From: Dichetophora obliterata
Taxonomy: Eukaryota; Arthropoda; Insecta; Diptera; Sciomyzidae
Assembly (NCBI GenBank): GCA_963920525.1
Contig: OY986435.1
Coordinates: forward strand, 103,522,615-103,586,614
DNA length: 64,000 nt
Direction of reading: 5' to 3'
In this document: in pieces, positions 11,930 to 24,261 of the stretch
Position numbering within the stretch: position 1 is the stretch's first letter
How the letters are laid out: each line of letters opens with the position of its first letter
Translations under genes and position numbers: made by a program
Notes under the pieces: generated by a model
Database searches by the model: none
Told to the model about the DNA's origin: nothing
Seen by the model: the letters and a program-made list of their open reading frames with translations, nothing else

Positions 11930-12480
11930 GTTCTGCCGACGTTCTTGCTGACTGTTTCGGGCAGAGATATTTTTAAAATTATGTGTGCACAAGCGAGCTG
12001 GGAATACGTTTGTTCTTTTTAGATTGCTTTGGCCTTTTTCTTCCTATTAGAATTGCGATCGTTTTGAATATTTTATTGAAATTAGGAAATTGCAAAAAAT
12101 TGTCAGCTTTGTTTTGGCTGAGCTTTGTTTACATTTTTTTGTCCTATATTTTTAAAGGAAAGATTTCTGTGCAAAAGCAAGCGGCAACAAGTTTTGTTCT
12201 TTTTACCTTTTTCTTCTTACTAGAATTGCGATCATTTGGTACATTTAAGGAATTATGAATGAAATGAAGCAGAACAAGATTTCCTTGAATTTACCAATTT
12301 GTCGATATTCTAATGTTTTGATTCTAAACTTTTTTTGGCTGAGTTGTATTTACATTTTTTTGCTACATTTATAGCAAGGAAGTTTTTCATGCAATTGCAA
12401 ATATTTTATATGAATATATTTTAATTATATTTTATTACAGAATTTTAGCTTTCTATATCGATCATTTGGTACATTGAAAG
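11930..12480. repeat. Degenerate 170-225-base repeats (left arm)
   Basis: Segments around TTGTTCTTTTTA and TAGAATTGCGATCRTTT recur at about 12010/12045, 12200/12217 and again weakly near 12440. Periods are unequal, which indicates old duplications. Mirrored near 15400-15950. Confidence 0.6.
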
Positions 12481-13430
12481 AAATATTGGTGAAATAAACT
12501 AAAATGCCTTTCTTTCAATTTACCAATATCGAACATATTATTGTATTTTTTATTTATATTTATTTATAAAATACTACTCAACTATAACATTTAAATTACA
12601 ATTTCAGAAAATATTAAATTGCAATTCCAAGGTACTTTAATTCAAATTCATTTATTTATTATTATTTCATTTTTTATTTTTAAAAAAGTTCAAAGTTGCC
12701 AATATAATTGGACACTTTTTGTACCTGTACTTCAAGAAATAGTTGAAGAAAATATTTCCACAACATTTCATAGAAATTTGATACAATTGGGATTTTTGCG
12801 ATTTTGTTTTTTAATCTGATAAAACATGCGATATTTCAAATTATCGGACAATTATTAATAAATTATGGTTAAATAATTGCAATTTTCTTAAAAAATATTC
12901 TGAAATAGATTTGAACAATGCAGAAAAGTAAGATTTGAGCAACACAGTAGAGTAACAATTTAGTTGAAGTGTTTGCAGGAATGTATTATAAATAAATTTA
13001 TTTATTTTAATTTGATGTGTCGCTTGTTTTATCAGATTATATAAAACTATTTTAAAATAATTAATGCAATAAAACAAAATATTTTGAGTAATTGAATTAA
13101 AATACTGGGAGGTAAATACTTACTAATTCTATTTGCACTGAAAACCTTATCTTTCCACTACTAAAATTAAAACTTCCAAACAAATTAGTATTTAGCTTAT
13201 TATTTAAAATAATACTTACGAACTACATGACTTATTATATAATATAAGAACTTACAAACTAAAATGTACTCTTAACTGAGATCTTATTACATAATGTACT
13301 CTTATTATATAATATAATAATATACAAAATAACTACTGACTAACTTAAAAACTAAGGAGCGGCAAACATTTCCAAGTAATTTTATTCTTAACTAATCCTA
13401 ACTAATCCTAATTCTTAACCTATCCTTATA

Positions 13431-14455
13431 CAGTGAAAGCTCCCATAAGCGGACACCGATGGTTACCTACTTTTTGTCCGCATATGAGAGATGTCCGCTT
13501 ATGAGAATAACGTAAAAAATAATATTAAAATTCAAATTAAAAAATGAGCATTGCGATATTGTAATTTTAAATAATTTTAATTCTTCAATAGACAAAAACA
13601 ACACTAGTACAAAATAAATTAAAATTTAAATATGTACATTAGAGTGGTCCTTTTCTTTATAAAGTAACGAATTAATTACAGGGGATTTGTTCCTTAACAA
13701 AACAGAAGTAAACTGCAAAATTTTTTAAAAAAACCTGACATTTAAACGTGCCGCTTACAGGTCTTAAGTCTTTGTTCTTAAGTTCTTAGTTCTTTAAGAA
13801 AAAAGGTATTTAGTTGAAAATCAAATTTATATGGGGAAAAAGTGCTTTTTCAAAAAAATCCCATTAAGAGTTTTTTAAGTGAAAATTTAAAAAAAACCGG
13901 TACGCGACCAATTTTTTATTGAATTTTTCTTATAAATGAGAAATGCTGTTGTGATTTTTTACTTTTCGAAAAAAATCTAAATTTTTTCCTTGTTGTACTA
14001 AAAAAAAATCGCAAAACTGCAAATTTGCAAAAAAAAAATTATTGAAATGTTATAGAAATATTTTATTAAACTATGTTTAAAACATATACAAAAAAACTAA
14101 GAACTTAAGAACAAAGACTTAAGACCTGTAAGCGGCACGTTTAAATGTCAGGTTTTTTTAAAAAATTTTGCAGTTTACTTCTGTTTTGTTAAGGAACAAA
14201 TCCCCTGTAATTAATTCGTTACTTTATAAAGAAAAGGACCACTCTAATGTACATATTTAAATTTTAATTTATTTTGTACTAGTGTTGTTTTTGTCTATTG
14301 AAGAATTAAAATTATTTTAAATTACAATATCGCAATGCTCATTTTTTAATTTGAATTTTAATATTATTTTTTACGTTATTCTCATAAGCGGACATCTCTC
14401 ATATGCGGACAAAAAGTAGGTAACCATCGGTGTCCGCTTATGGGAGCTTTCACTG
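13431..14455. mobile_element. Tc1/pogo-like element with 360-base inverted ends
   Basis: It starts CAGTGAAAGCTCCCATAAG and ends with the reverse complement, flanked by TA on both sides (13429-13430 and 14456-14457). The inverted ends run about 360 bases and enclose the 302-base loop. Within each end GTCCGCATATGAG and GTCCGCTTATGAG repeat the AAGCGGAC theme, which resembles pogo/Tigger-type termini. It encodes nothing and sits exactly at the symmetry centre of the giant inverted repeat. Confidence 0.75.
13793..14094. other. Loop of the giant inverted repeat
   Basis: These 302 bases are unpaired by the arms. They are AT-rich with many A and T runs and no open frame. They are also the internal part of the transposon-like element at 13431-14455. 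Confidence 0.85.
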
Positions 14456-16145
14456 TATAAGGATAGGTTAAGAATTAGGATTAGTTAGGATTAGTTAAGA
14501 ATAAAATTACTTGGAAATGTTTGCCGCTCCTTAGTTTTTAAGTCAGTCAGTAGTTATTTTGTATATTATTATATTATATAATAAGAGTAGATTATGTAAT
14601 AAGATCTCAGTTAAGAGTACATTTTAGTTTGTAAGTTCTTATATTATATAATAAGTCATGTAGTTCGTAAGTATTATATTAAATAATAAGCTAAATACTA
14701 ATTTGTTTGGAATTTTAATTTTAGTAGTGGAAAGATAAGGTTTTCAGTGCAAATAGAATTAGTAAGTATTTACCTCCCAATATTTTAATTCAATTACTCA
14801 AAATATTTTGTTTTATTGCATTAATTATTTTAAAATAGTTTTATATAATCTGATAAAACAAGCGACACATCAAATTAAAATAAATAAATTTATTTATAAT
14901 ACATTCCTGCAAACACTTCAACTAAATTGTTACTCTACTGTGTTGCTCAAATCTTACTTTTCTGCATTGTTCAAATCTATTTCAGAATATTTTTTAAGAA
15001 AATTGCAATTATTTAAGCATAATTTATTAATAATTGTCCGATAATTTGAAATATCGCATGTTTTATCAGATTAAAAAACAAAATCGCAAAAATCCCAATT
15101 GTATCAAATTTCTATGAAATGTTGTGGAAATATTTTCTTCAACTATTTCTTGAAGTACAGGTACAAAAAGTGTCCAATTATATTGGCAACTTTGAACTTT
15201 TTTAAAAATAAAAAATGAAATAATAAATAAATGAATTTGAATTAAAGTACCTTGGAATTGCAATTTAATATTTTCTGAAATTGTAATTTAAATATTATAG
15301 TTGAGTAGTATTTGATAAATAAATATAAATAAAAAATACAATAATATGTTCGATATTGGTAAATTGAAAGAAAGGCATTTTAGTTTATTTCACCAATATT
15401 TCTTTCAATGTACCAAATGATCGATATAGAAAGCTAAAATTCTGTAATAAAATATAATTAAAATATATTCATATAAAATATTTGCAATTGCATGAAAAAC
15501 TTCCTTGCTATAAATGTAGCAAAAAAATGTAAATACAACTCAGCCAAAAAAAGTTTAGAATCAAAACATTAGAATATCGACAAATTGGTAAATTCAAGGA
15601 AATCTTGTTCTGCTTCATTTCATTCATAATTCCTTAAATGTACCAAATGATCGCAATTCTAGTAAGAAGAAAAAGGTAAAAAGAACAAAACTTGTTGCCG
15701 CTTGCTTTTGCACAGAAATCTTTCCTTTAAAAATATAGGACAAAAAAATGTAAACAAAGCTCAGCCAAAACAAAGCTGACAATTTTTTGCAATTTCCTAA
15801 TTTCAATAAAATATTCAAAACGATCGCAATTCTAATAGGAAGAAAAAGGCCAAAGCAATCTAAAAAGAACAAACGTATTCCCAGCTCGCTTGTGCACACA
15901 TAATTTTAAAAATATCTCTGCCCGAAACAGTCAGCAAGAACGTCGGCAGAACAACATTAGCAGCGCGACGGCAGAACCCAATCTTTGTAGTCTTGAAATA
16001 ATTCTCAAGAGCGAACATTGAGTTTCTGCTCCTCTTGATATAATTTATTCTCTTTGGTTGTATATAATTTGACACTTGTTCGAATAAACTCTTTGAAATC
16101 ATATGACGTTAAAGCAGATGTGTTTATTTAAGGACAAGCGTAAAA

Positions 16146-16395
16146 TACCGCTGTTGGAGCGTTTTTAGGACTATCTGAGCGAGAACACGCTGAAATAGTG
16201 TGAAAAGTAGGGAAAATATACATATTTTAAGACTCTCTGAGCGAAAACATGCTGAAATAGCGTGAAAAGTAGAAAATATACATATTTTAGAATTCTCTGA
16301 GCGAAAACACGTTGGAATAGCGTGAAAAGTAGAGAATTTATACATTTTAGGGCTCTCTGAGCGAAAACACGCTCAAATAGAGTAAATATACATAT
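16146..16395. repeat. About four 62-base tandem repeats (right arm mirror)
   Basis: This is the reverse complement of the array at 11480-11735, with the same number and order of units. Confidence 0.85.
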
Positions 16396-17133
16396 TTTGG
16401 AAAAGACGCTGATTTTCAGACAAAATTGGAAAACTCGCTGGTTTTTTTTGCGTGGTTTTTTTTACAAAATCGAAAATAAATGTCGTGAAATTTCATAACA
16501 TTTATTGTAGAAATTTTTCAATCCGTTTTTAGAGTGTATGTTATAAAACATGCTAATGCTGAGAGGCATAATTTGCTGTGTCACAAGCTTTTAAAAAAAT
16601 CGGCACCGATAGACACGATAAAAAGTATTAGTTTTAAACTAGATGTTTCTGCTTCTCTTTGGTTTTTAATGCATCTCTTTGGCCTGCAGACGTAAAGGTT
16701 AGCTCTTTCAAATTTTTTCGAAGAGCAAGGGTCCAAGGGGAAAAGTCATAGAAAAAAACGATTCAAATAAACTAAAAAATTTTTATCAAAATGTATCCGG
16801 CATGCGAACGAAATCACACTCAATGTTTTTGGCAGATTGAATATGATGTATATGTTATTACAGAGACTTGGCTAAAATCCAACTTTTTTGTTGAAGAGTT
16901 TTTTGACCCTAATATTTATCATGTCTTTCGGAAAGACCGGGATGTTCTTAAAACTGGATATAGCAGTGGTGGAGGAGTTCTCATTGCTGTAAATTCTACG
17001 TTACAAGCATCATCTTGCATCTTAAAAAGTGTAGACTCGATGTTGGATCAACTATGTGTTGCTGTTCAGGGCTCATCTGATGTGTTGTTTGTCTGTGTCT
17101 TCTATATTTCACCAAATAGTGCATTGGAATTTT

Positions 17134-17356
17134 GGCCCCTATTATGTAAAATAACTCAACTTAAGTTGACTAGATTCAACTAAATTTTTTTCATATAACG
17201 TATTACATTTATTTTAGTTGAACCATGTACTTTGCCTTAATCTTTTAAGAATTTTCAAACAACATAGTTCAACTGGAATGTATGTAATAAATTATGAGAA
17301 AAAAAATTAGTTGAATCTAGTCAACTTAAGTTGAGTTGTAATACATAATAGGGGCC
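17134..17356. mobile_element. 223-base near-palindromic MITE (right arm)
   Basis: This is the mirror of the element at 10526-10748. It has the same length and the same LINE junctions, so it was present before the inverted duplication formed. Confidence 0.75.
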
Positions 17357-17445
17357 TATATAAAGCTCACATGGAAAATGTAAAGCATCTTGCACTTAAT
17401 TGTAGCAATAATCAGCAATTATGCATTCTTGGAGATTTCAACTTA

Positions 17446-18732
17446 TTGGGGGTTGGAATTAGTTTTAAAGGTTTTCTAAGAGATGGCGTAACTATCAATA
17501 GATCGCATCGGGCACACCTGTGACTATATTCATTTCAAAGCACATTGTCTAAGCTTCATTTTTCAGTATGTGTCATTCCACTGAAGTGTAAACAACATAT
17601 ATTTTTTTCTCTGTGAACATGTCGACTTTCGTTCCAACAAAACGCAATTTGCGGGAAGGTTTACTTTTGTGCTTCCATTTGAAGAAAAAAGCGGTTGAAG
17701 CACAACGCACGCTTACTGAGGCTTACGGGGACTATGCTCCATCGATTTCTACTTGTGAGTACTGGTTCCGTCGGTTTAAAAGTGATGATTTTGATACGGA
17801 AGACAAAGAGCGTCCGGGCCAGCCGAAAAAGTTTGAAGATGAGGAATTGGAGGCTTTGATCGATGAAGACCCGTGTCAAACCCTTCAAGAATTGTCAGAA
17901 TCATTGGGAGTCGACTTATCAACGGTCGGCAAACGCTTGAAGGCCATGGGAATGATTCAAAAGCAAGGAAATTGGGTGCCGTACCAGTTGAAGCCGAGAG
18001 ACGTTGAACGGCGATTTTGCATGTGCGAACAACTGCTTCAACGGCATAAAACGAAGAGTTTTTGCATCGTATTGTCACTGGCGATGAAAAATGGATCCAT
18101 TACGATAATCCTAAGCGAAAAAAATCGTGGGGACCACCCGGCCATGCATCAACATCGAGGGCCAAGCCGAATATTCATGGCGCCAAGCTTATGCTGTGTA
18201 TTTGGTGGGATCAGAAGGGTGTCGTGTACTATGAGCTGCTAAAACCTAACGAAACCATCACTGGGGAACGCTACCAACAACAATTGATGCAATTGAGCCG
18301 AGCATTAAAGGTTAAACGGCCGGAATATGCCAAAAGACACGACAAAGTGGTTTTTCAACATGACAACGCACGGCCACATGTTGCAAGAACCGTCAAGGAA
18401 ACGTTGGAGGCGCTGAATTGGGATGTGCTACCCCACCCGCCTTATAGCCCAGACATAGCCCCTTCCGACTACCACCTATTCAGATCGATGACGCATGGCT
18501 TGGCTGAGCAGCGCTTCACTTCTTACGAGGATACCAAAAAATGGGTCGATTCGTGGATTGCCTCAAAAGACGAATCGTTCTTCCGGCGCGGAATCCATAT
18601 GCTGCCAGAAAGATGGGAAAATATTGTAGCTAACGATGGACAATACTTTGAATAATATACATTGTACCGTTTTTTCTAAATAAATGCTCAAAAACCGAAA
18701 AAAAAACCTTTAAAATTAATTCCAACCCCCAA
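17446..18732 (+). mobile_element. Mariner element, copy A
   Basis: The element is 1,287 bases with inverted ends TTGGGGGTTGGAATTA, flanked by TA at 17444-17445 and 18733-18734. The uninterrupted target (TTTCAACTTAAGTAAAATT) survives in the left arm near 10430, showing that this insertion came after the inverted duplication or exists on only one haplotype. Confidence 0.95.
17619..18655 (+). pseudogene. Mariner transposase A, single frameshift
   Basis: The transposase is of the Mos1/mauritiana type and nearly identical to the intact copy at 34758-35795. It reads from the ATG at 17619. Near 18058-18063 a T run is one base shorter than in copy B (5 instead of 6), which shifts the frame after KSF. 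The second half (from about 18070) continues in another frame to the normal end DGQYFE. The helix-turn-helix region, the WVPYQL linker and the catalytic Asp residues in TGDEKW, FQHDNARPH and PYSPDIAPSDYH are all encoded, but in two frames. It is a very recent loss of function. Confidence 0.93.
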
Positions 18733-19327
18733 TAAGTAAAATTAATTGGTCTCAAGTATCTGTAGGTGAAAGCTTAGTACCTTTAAATGGTAATAGTGAC
18801 CTCGAGGTACTTGTTATTGACAATTTCTTGGAACTGGATTTATTACAGATTAACGGTAGCAGAAATAAATTAAATAAAATATTGGATCTTGCTTTCATAA
18901 ATTATAATATTAACTTCACTCTAAGTGAAGCTGTTTTCCCTATGTCACCACCTAATATGCATCACATTCCTTTGTCTATAGATTTAGACTTTTATATTTT
19001 CCTTAGTTGTGATACGAAAATTAATAATGAATATAATTTTAACTTTAATAATTGTAATTTTAATCTGTAGAATAATATTTTGCACAGCGTAAATCGGCAT
19101 AATGAACAAACTTGCTGTAATGTTTCTGACTCTTGTATGATATTTAAATCTATCCTTTTAAAAAATTTTTGGGAGCACGTTCCTAAAAAACGCGAGCAAA
19201 GATATAAAATGCCATGGTACCCACCGGGGTGGGTCTAGTAAAATTAAAAAGTCTTCGCAATAAATTTTATAAAAAATGGGCTGCATCTAAAAATATAGAT
19301 TACTTTAAAAAGCATAGACATTATATG

Positions 19328-19668
19328 AAAAAAAAAATAAAATAAACTGGACATTTCAGCCCTTGGAAGGACTTTGACCTAGCTTCTATTGATCAATTGT
19401 GTTGTGCGTGTTATTAATGTTTGATCACAAATGACCGAGAACTGGACCTACGTGTTTTATGCCGACTCCGAACGCCTTATGTTCTCAAGAAGCCTTACAT
19501 GGCAAATTTTACTCTCTGAGTTTTGCCATTGTCTGCAGAGAGGTGACGACCGAACAGAAAAATTAATTCAATTGAAAAAACTTTCTGTCTGAGCTGGAAT
19601 TGAACCCGGGCTACCGCAGTTCTTTAGCTTAGGGGCCACGCACTCTACCCACTAGGCTACGGTCGCCA
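19328..19668 (-). mobile_element. tRNA-derived SINE (right arm)
   Basis: The element is 341 bases, reverse complement of the left-arm copy but without the 175-base duplication. The target duplication CATTATATG is at 19319-19327 and 19669-19677. A and B boxes are intact near 19653-19642 and 19607-19596. Confidence 0.85.
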
Positions 19669-21196
19669 CATTATATGAGGGAGCTTAATTTTCTGGATAA
19701 ATATTTAAATAAACAGTATGTTCAAAATATTGAAACAAACATAAAATCAAACCCGAAAGCTTTTTGGAGTTATGTTGTTAATTCGAAGAAAAAAGTTCGT
19801 AAGTTCCCACATGCATGTTTTTAAGAAATATAAGCTCTCAAAGTGCTATTGAAAATGCAAACCTTTTCGCTGATTTCTTTGAATCAAATTTTAATCCACC
19901 TACTACCTTTTCTTAACTCATCGCTTTCGTTAGTTTCTTTACATGTATCTGTTGAAGATGTAATAAAGGGTATCATAAGTCTAAAAATGACAACTAAACC
20001 GGATTCAGATAAACAATTATTATGCTAGCTAAGTTTTTTCACTCAATGTGATAAAATACTTTTAGTACAATATCGTGTTTAAAAAATTTTAGAAGCAAAT
20101 TCAAAAGATATTTAACAGTTTTTTCGGACACTTCGTCAAAAGCCTTAATTTTGATCACACCGCTGATCACTTAACAATGTATTATATGCTATTTGGATAA
20201 TGGTACTTTGTTATCTGTATGACATGCTTGAAAAGGATGAGTACAGTAGAGCTTATCCCTTTATGTCATTAAAAGACTTGACATGCGTACACTGCTTTTT
20301 CTCTTGTTAAAACCAAGATTCATTAATATACAGTTATGCTTATTTTGAAGTAAAAGCAGGGTGAGAGAATGAGAGCATTTGAGCGAAAAATGCACACGGT
20401 TGCGTTAATATCATTCTATTTGGTAATAAGTCGACTTCAATTATTTTATTCTAATACTTTTAATGCTCCGTATTACTCAACTTTATTAAAAACTCATTTA
20501 ATATATATATATAAGAAAAAAAATAATAACATTAAAATTAATAAGAATATTAATTATTTGGAAGCATTATTTGGAACCATTTAAAAAAAAAATTATATAT
20601 TGATTTTTAAATGCACATTTTTATATCTGAGCACAAACATTAAAATCACAAAACAATATTTCAGAGCAATTAATTAGGAATCATAGAACGATTTTTATTT
20701 TAGAGAAAAAAAAAATTAAATCAAAAAATGTTTTTAATTTTTGAGCTGAATAATAAAAATCATTAAACGATTTTTATTATGAGCAAAAAAATTACAATCG
20801 AAAAACAATTTTTATTACATAAAAATCAGAAAACGATTTATATTTTTGAGGACAAGAAACAAAAAGCAAGAACTGATTAAGAAAAATTTAAATATTTATT
20901 TGACGACGTTTGCTCAATAATTGAGTAAAAAATCACTGCAGATCTCAAAGTCGAAATTGAAAGTTTCAAAAATATGGCAATTTTGCTTCGACGTCCTTTT
21001 GAGAGCGAATATTCAAGAATAAGGCCGAATATGATTTATTCTTTGACCTCTTAATTTATGATTTTGAGTTTATTTCGGGCTCAAGTTCACTTTTTAAATA
21101 AGAAAACAATCTTATATTTGTTTTTTAGTCTTGGTTTTATTGCGTCCAATATTTCGAACTCTGCCGAAATGCATATATACATGCATAATATGTATA

Positions 21197-22822
21197 CAGT
21201 GACACATATTCGTATAAACGCACTCTTAATTTTAAATTTGCTACCTTCTCTCTCTTTTATTAATGCATTACTCAAAACAAATTCCAACTCATATTGTTTA
21301 CTAAACTAACGGAAATTTGTACTGAGTGCAAAAACCTGTTTTCGTTTTTGTTGTTTTATATAAATCATTTCAGTTTAAATATTTTACTTAAAACAAGTAC
21401 ATATTCGTTTAAACGCATCAACTTAATTTTCAATAGGAATGGGTATTTATTTAATTTTCAATAATTAATTGGTCCACCATTTTTATTTATAACTTCAAAT
21501 ATACGATTCGGCATCGACTTCACTAAATTTTCCAGCAACTGACGATCTAAATCTTCCCAAGCTTCCTTAATGGCCAACTTGAGCTCTAGTACGGTTTTGT
21601 AAAGGTGTCCTTGGGCTTTTTGTCCATAGATTTTGCGTGATATGCATCCCCAAAGATTCTCCACCGGATTCAAATCGGGACTGCATGCAGGCCATTTCAC
21701 AAGTGGGATGTTGTGCTCTTCAAACCACTTTAATGCCTCTTTAGAAACGTGAATGGCAGCATTATCCTGTTGAAAAAATACTGTCTTCATCCATTTTATC
21801 ATCCAAAAATTAAATGAGAGCATCATCCAACAATTCCGTGTATTTTTTAGAATTCATTTTGGGCGGCACAAAGCAGATATTTGCTTTACCTCTAGATGAA
21901 AATGCCGCCCACACCATAACGCTGCCACCACCAAAGTTTCTTTTTGACATACGTGCGTCATTGTTTCGCAAATCATGCCAATAACAGCTGTAAGAGTCTG
22001 GGCCATCTAAGTTAAATTTTTTTCATCGGAAAACACAACATTGTCCCACTCAGTTGACCATTGCATGTGTTTTTGGGCGAAGTCTAAGCGCGCCTTTTTG
22101 TGATGCGGCTTCAACACAGGCTTGCTCACCGGTTTTTTCCATTTAACGTTATCTGAGTCACGTAAAATGTGTGCAATGTGCCTCGTTGTCACTGGAAGAT
22201 CTAATTTTTCTTTTGTTTGAGTTGAGTTCAAAAAACTTGTGGTGGCTTCCTTCCTAATTTGATTAACTTGGCGAATACTCAGTTTTCGATTGCCTTTCGT
22301 GGATTTTTTTACTCCATAATTAACATCGTTTTTTAAAAAAGAGCGGACGACTGCTTCTGATCTTCCTAGTCTCCGCCCAATTTCCCGATTTGAATAACCC
22401 TCTTTATGTTACAGGTTGATTTGAACTTTTTCTGTGTCATTGAGGTATTTTCCCTTTGGCATTTTGATAAAATCTTAAAAAAATATCATTAAGAAAATAT
22501 TTTTACATTTAAATTAAATAAAACTTACCAATTGTTAATTAAATACAAGCAAATACTTATTTCTTTAAACCACTAATATATTTTCGACCTCCTTATTCAG
22601 GTGCGTTTAAAGGAATGTGTACTTGTTTTTAGTAAAATATTTAAACTGAACTGATTTATATAAAACAACAACAACGAAAACAGCTTTTTGCACTCAGTAC
22701 AAATTTCCGTTAGTTTAGTGAACAATATGAGTTTGAATTTGTTTTGAATAATGCATTAATAAAAAAAAGAGAAGGTAGCAAATTTAAAATTAAGAGTGCG
22801 TTTATACGAATATGTGTCACTG
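21197..22822 (-). mobile_element. Tc1-like element with about 220-base inverted ends
   Basis: The element is 1,626 bases. Both ends read inward as CAGTGACACATATTCG, with inverted similarity continuing for about 220 bases. TA lies on each side (21195-21196 and 22823-22824). The empty site (CATAATATGTATATGTATAAC) is preserved in reverse complement in the left arm near 7790-7815. Long inverted ends are seen in some Tc1-family groups. Confidence 0.93.
21458..22462 (-). pseudogene. Tc1-like transposase (DD34E), broken
   Basis: The frame starts with MPKGKYLNDTEKVQINL, but codon 18 is a stop. It then continues with a helix-turn-helix region (GYSNREIGRRLGRSEAVVR) and IRQVNQIRKEATTSF. The catalytic residues are visible: Asp in VVFSDEK, Asp in FFQQDNAAIH, and Glu in SPDLNPVENLWG, 34 residues after the second Asp. 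Frameshifts near 22013 and 21800 split the catalytic domain. The C-terminus ends MPNRIFEVINKNGG. The total would be about 335 residues, normal for the family. At least three lesions make it non-functional. Confidence 0.9.
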
Positions 22823-24261
22823 TATGTATAACATATATAACAATTTTTAACATTATGAAAAAACCAACTGAAAAAACTTTCATATTAAACATTAGACATA
22901 AAGTTTAACACTTAACAATTTTGGTAGACATCACTGTGAGACAAAAAAACAGATATCGCACTGTGCACACACACACATGGTCTTCTTTAGTGTGTTCAGT
23001 TCTTGTAGCTTTCTCGCAAGCTGCTGTGTTGAGCATAAATTTTAGAGTAAGTTTACTTCAAAATTATTTTATTAGTGCTCCCCTTGTCGTCTCAGGCCGA
23101 AATTTTCAGAGAACTTAGATAAACTATCGTTAATTAATATATATTTTTTTCAAAATTTTTTAAATTGACTTTCATCAAAATATTTTGTTTTTAAACTTTT
23201 ATGCAAAAAAAAAAGTAAATCTTTGAGAAATTGTAAAGTTTTGTTATACAAAATAAGCCTTTGGAAAATATCTTTAATATGAACCTAAAATCGTTGCTCT
23301 ATCTCAAACTTAACCGAAGTTATGATCAAATGAAAATCAGTCCCCAAGAAAAAAAGTCCTTTTTTCAATTTTTTAGTACCCGTAACTCAGTAACCACTAG
23401 AAAAAAATAAAAATTACAAATAGATTTTCTAAATTGTAGCCAACACTACGTGTATGCAAAGTTTAAACCAAATCGGAGAGGGTCAGGTTGAGAATTTAAT
23501 TTTTTTTGTCGAAAAGCAATGGAATCACTCTTAGTAAAGTCTATGAGCACGTCTGTATACCATATAAGTCCCAAAAATACTGTCTGAGAAAAAAAATCTT
23601 GAGAAGGGTTGAAAACTATAAAATTGATGAAAAAAAATATATCTTCAATAGAGCTTTTTTTTTAAACTGTAATTTTGAAAAAGTTTGGATACACATATTA
23701 AAATCTTATATTTTTACATTGAAATAAAAAAGTTGAAAGATTTTATCTCTATTGGTTTTCAAGAAATAAATCATTAAAAATATGCAAATTTTTTATTATT
23801 TTCATCATTTTTTAACCCATCTTACTTGCAAAATAAATTAGCGAGTAAATAAAAAAATGCCATTTCCAGTATCTACAGACCCAACTAAAATGTTGATAAT
23901 TTTTACAGAATTTTTAAAAAAGGTCGAGTACACCGATTTGCTGTTTTGTTTTGTTTTGTTTTCACCCATATGAGAATGTTACTGGTTTCAAACAAACGGA
24001 AATATTTTTTACTTTATTATACTTAAGAAAATGGAATAAGTTAGTATACATTAACATATATTGGTTAAAAAATGCATTTTGTAGGGTACTTCATTAGAGA
24101 TAAACGAAAACGTCTAGGTGGTGTTTATAACCCTTTTAATTACCAAAAACTCTTTCATAGGTTATTCAAACGCATCTGTAATTTTAAACTCACGTTTCAG
24201 TGTTTTTAATTTTCATTATTTTGCAAAAAAACCGTTATTTTGAAGAGAGTCCTTTTTTTCG

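Larger units (their letters stand above)
6366..13792. repeat. Left arm of a giant inverted repeat
   Basis: The arm is 7,427 bases and nearly identical to the reverse complement of 14095-24259. The outer boundary is an A7 run followed by GGACTCTCTTCAAAATAACG. Paired landmarks give mirror coordinates: 12841-13077 with 14808-15044, 11780-12022 with 15860-16102, 10699-11091 with 16791-17183, and 7509-7706 with 22921-23118. The arm holds part of a LINE, a SINE, a small MITE, degenerate repeats at 8100-8400 (about 57 bases, AAAAATCGTTT core) and tandem repeats at 11.5-12.5 kb. Apart from LINE pieces no protein is recognisable. The many short open frames are mirrored in the other arm only because the DNA is. 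Confidence 0.95.
16757..20030 (+). pseudogene. LINE endonuclease and linker fragment (right arm)
   Basis: This is the mirror of the LINE piece at 8940-11125, reading forward. FYQNVSGMRTKS lies near 16785. The endonuclease motifs YDVYVITETWL and GGGVLIAVNS follow, then NKILDLAFIN after 18850. The linker motifs include KKWAASKNIDYFKKHRHYM near 19275 and NPKAFWSYVVNSKKK near 19750. It is split by the MITE at 17134, the mariner at 17446 and the SINE at 19328. Compared with the left arm it has few substitutions, for example Ser for Arg in the GGG motif region. Confidence 0.85.
14095..24259. repeat. Right arm of the giant inverted repeat
   Basis: The arm is 10,165 bases. Subtracting the mariner (1,287 plus a TA) and the Tc1-like element (1,626 plus a TA) leaves about 7,248. 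The left arm minus its extra 175-base duplication is 7,252. The outer end is a T7 run at 24253-24259, followed directly by a BEL/Pao integrase fragment, whereas the left arm is flanked by unrelated sequence. Confidence 0.95.

Noticed and set aside
11780..12258. Pairs of open frames of 80 and 91 codons mirrored in both arms, suggesting conserved genes
   Set aside because: Conservation between arms is explained by the DNA inverted repeat itself. The frames cover degenerate tandem repeats and have no recognisable domain.
17661..18078. Minus-strand frames of 75 and 100 codons in mariner A, and equivalents in B and C
   Set aside because: Antisense shadows of the transposase gene.
6366..24259. A Polinton/Maverick or other giant DNA transposon with very long inverted ends
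   Set aside because: No polymerase, integrase or capsid-like gene is present. The arms contain unrelated nested elements and the loop is only 302 bases.
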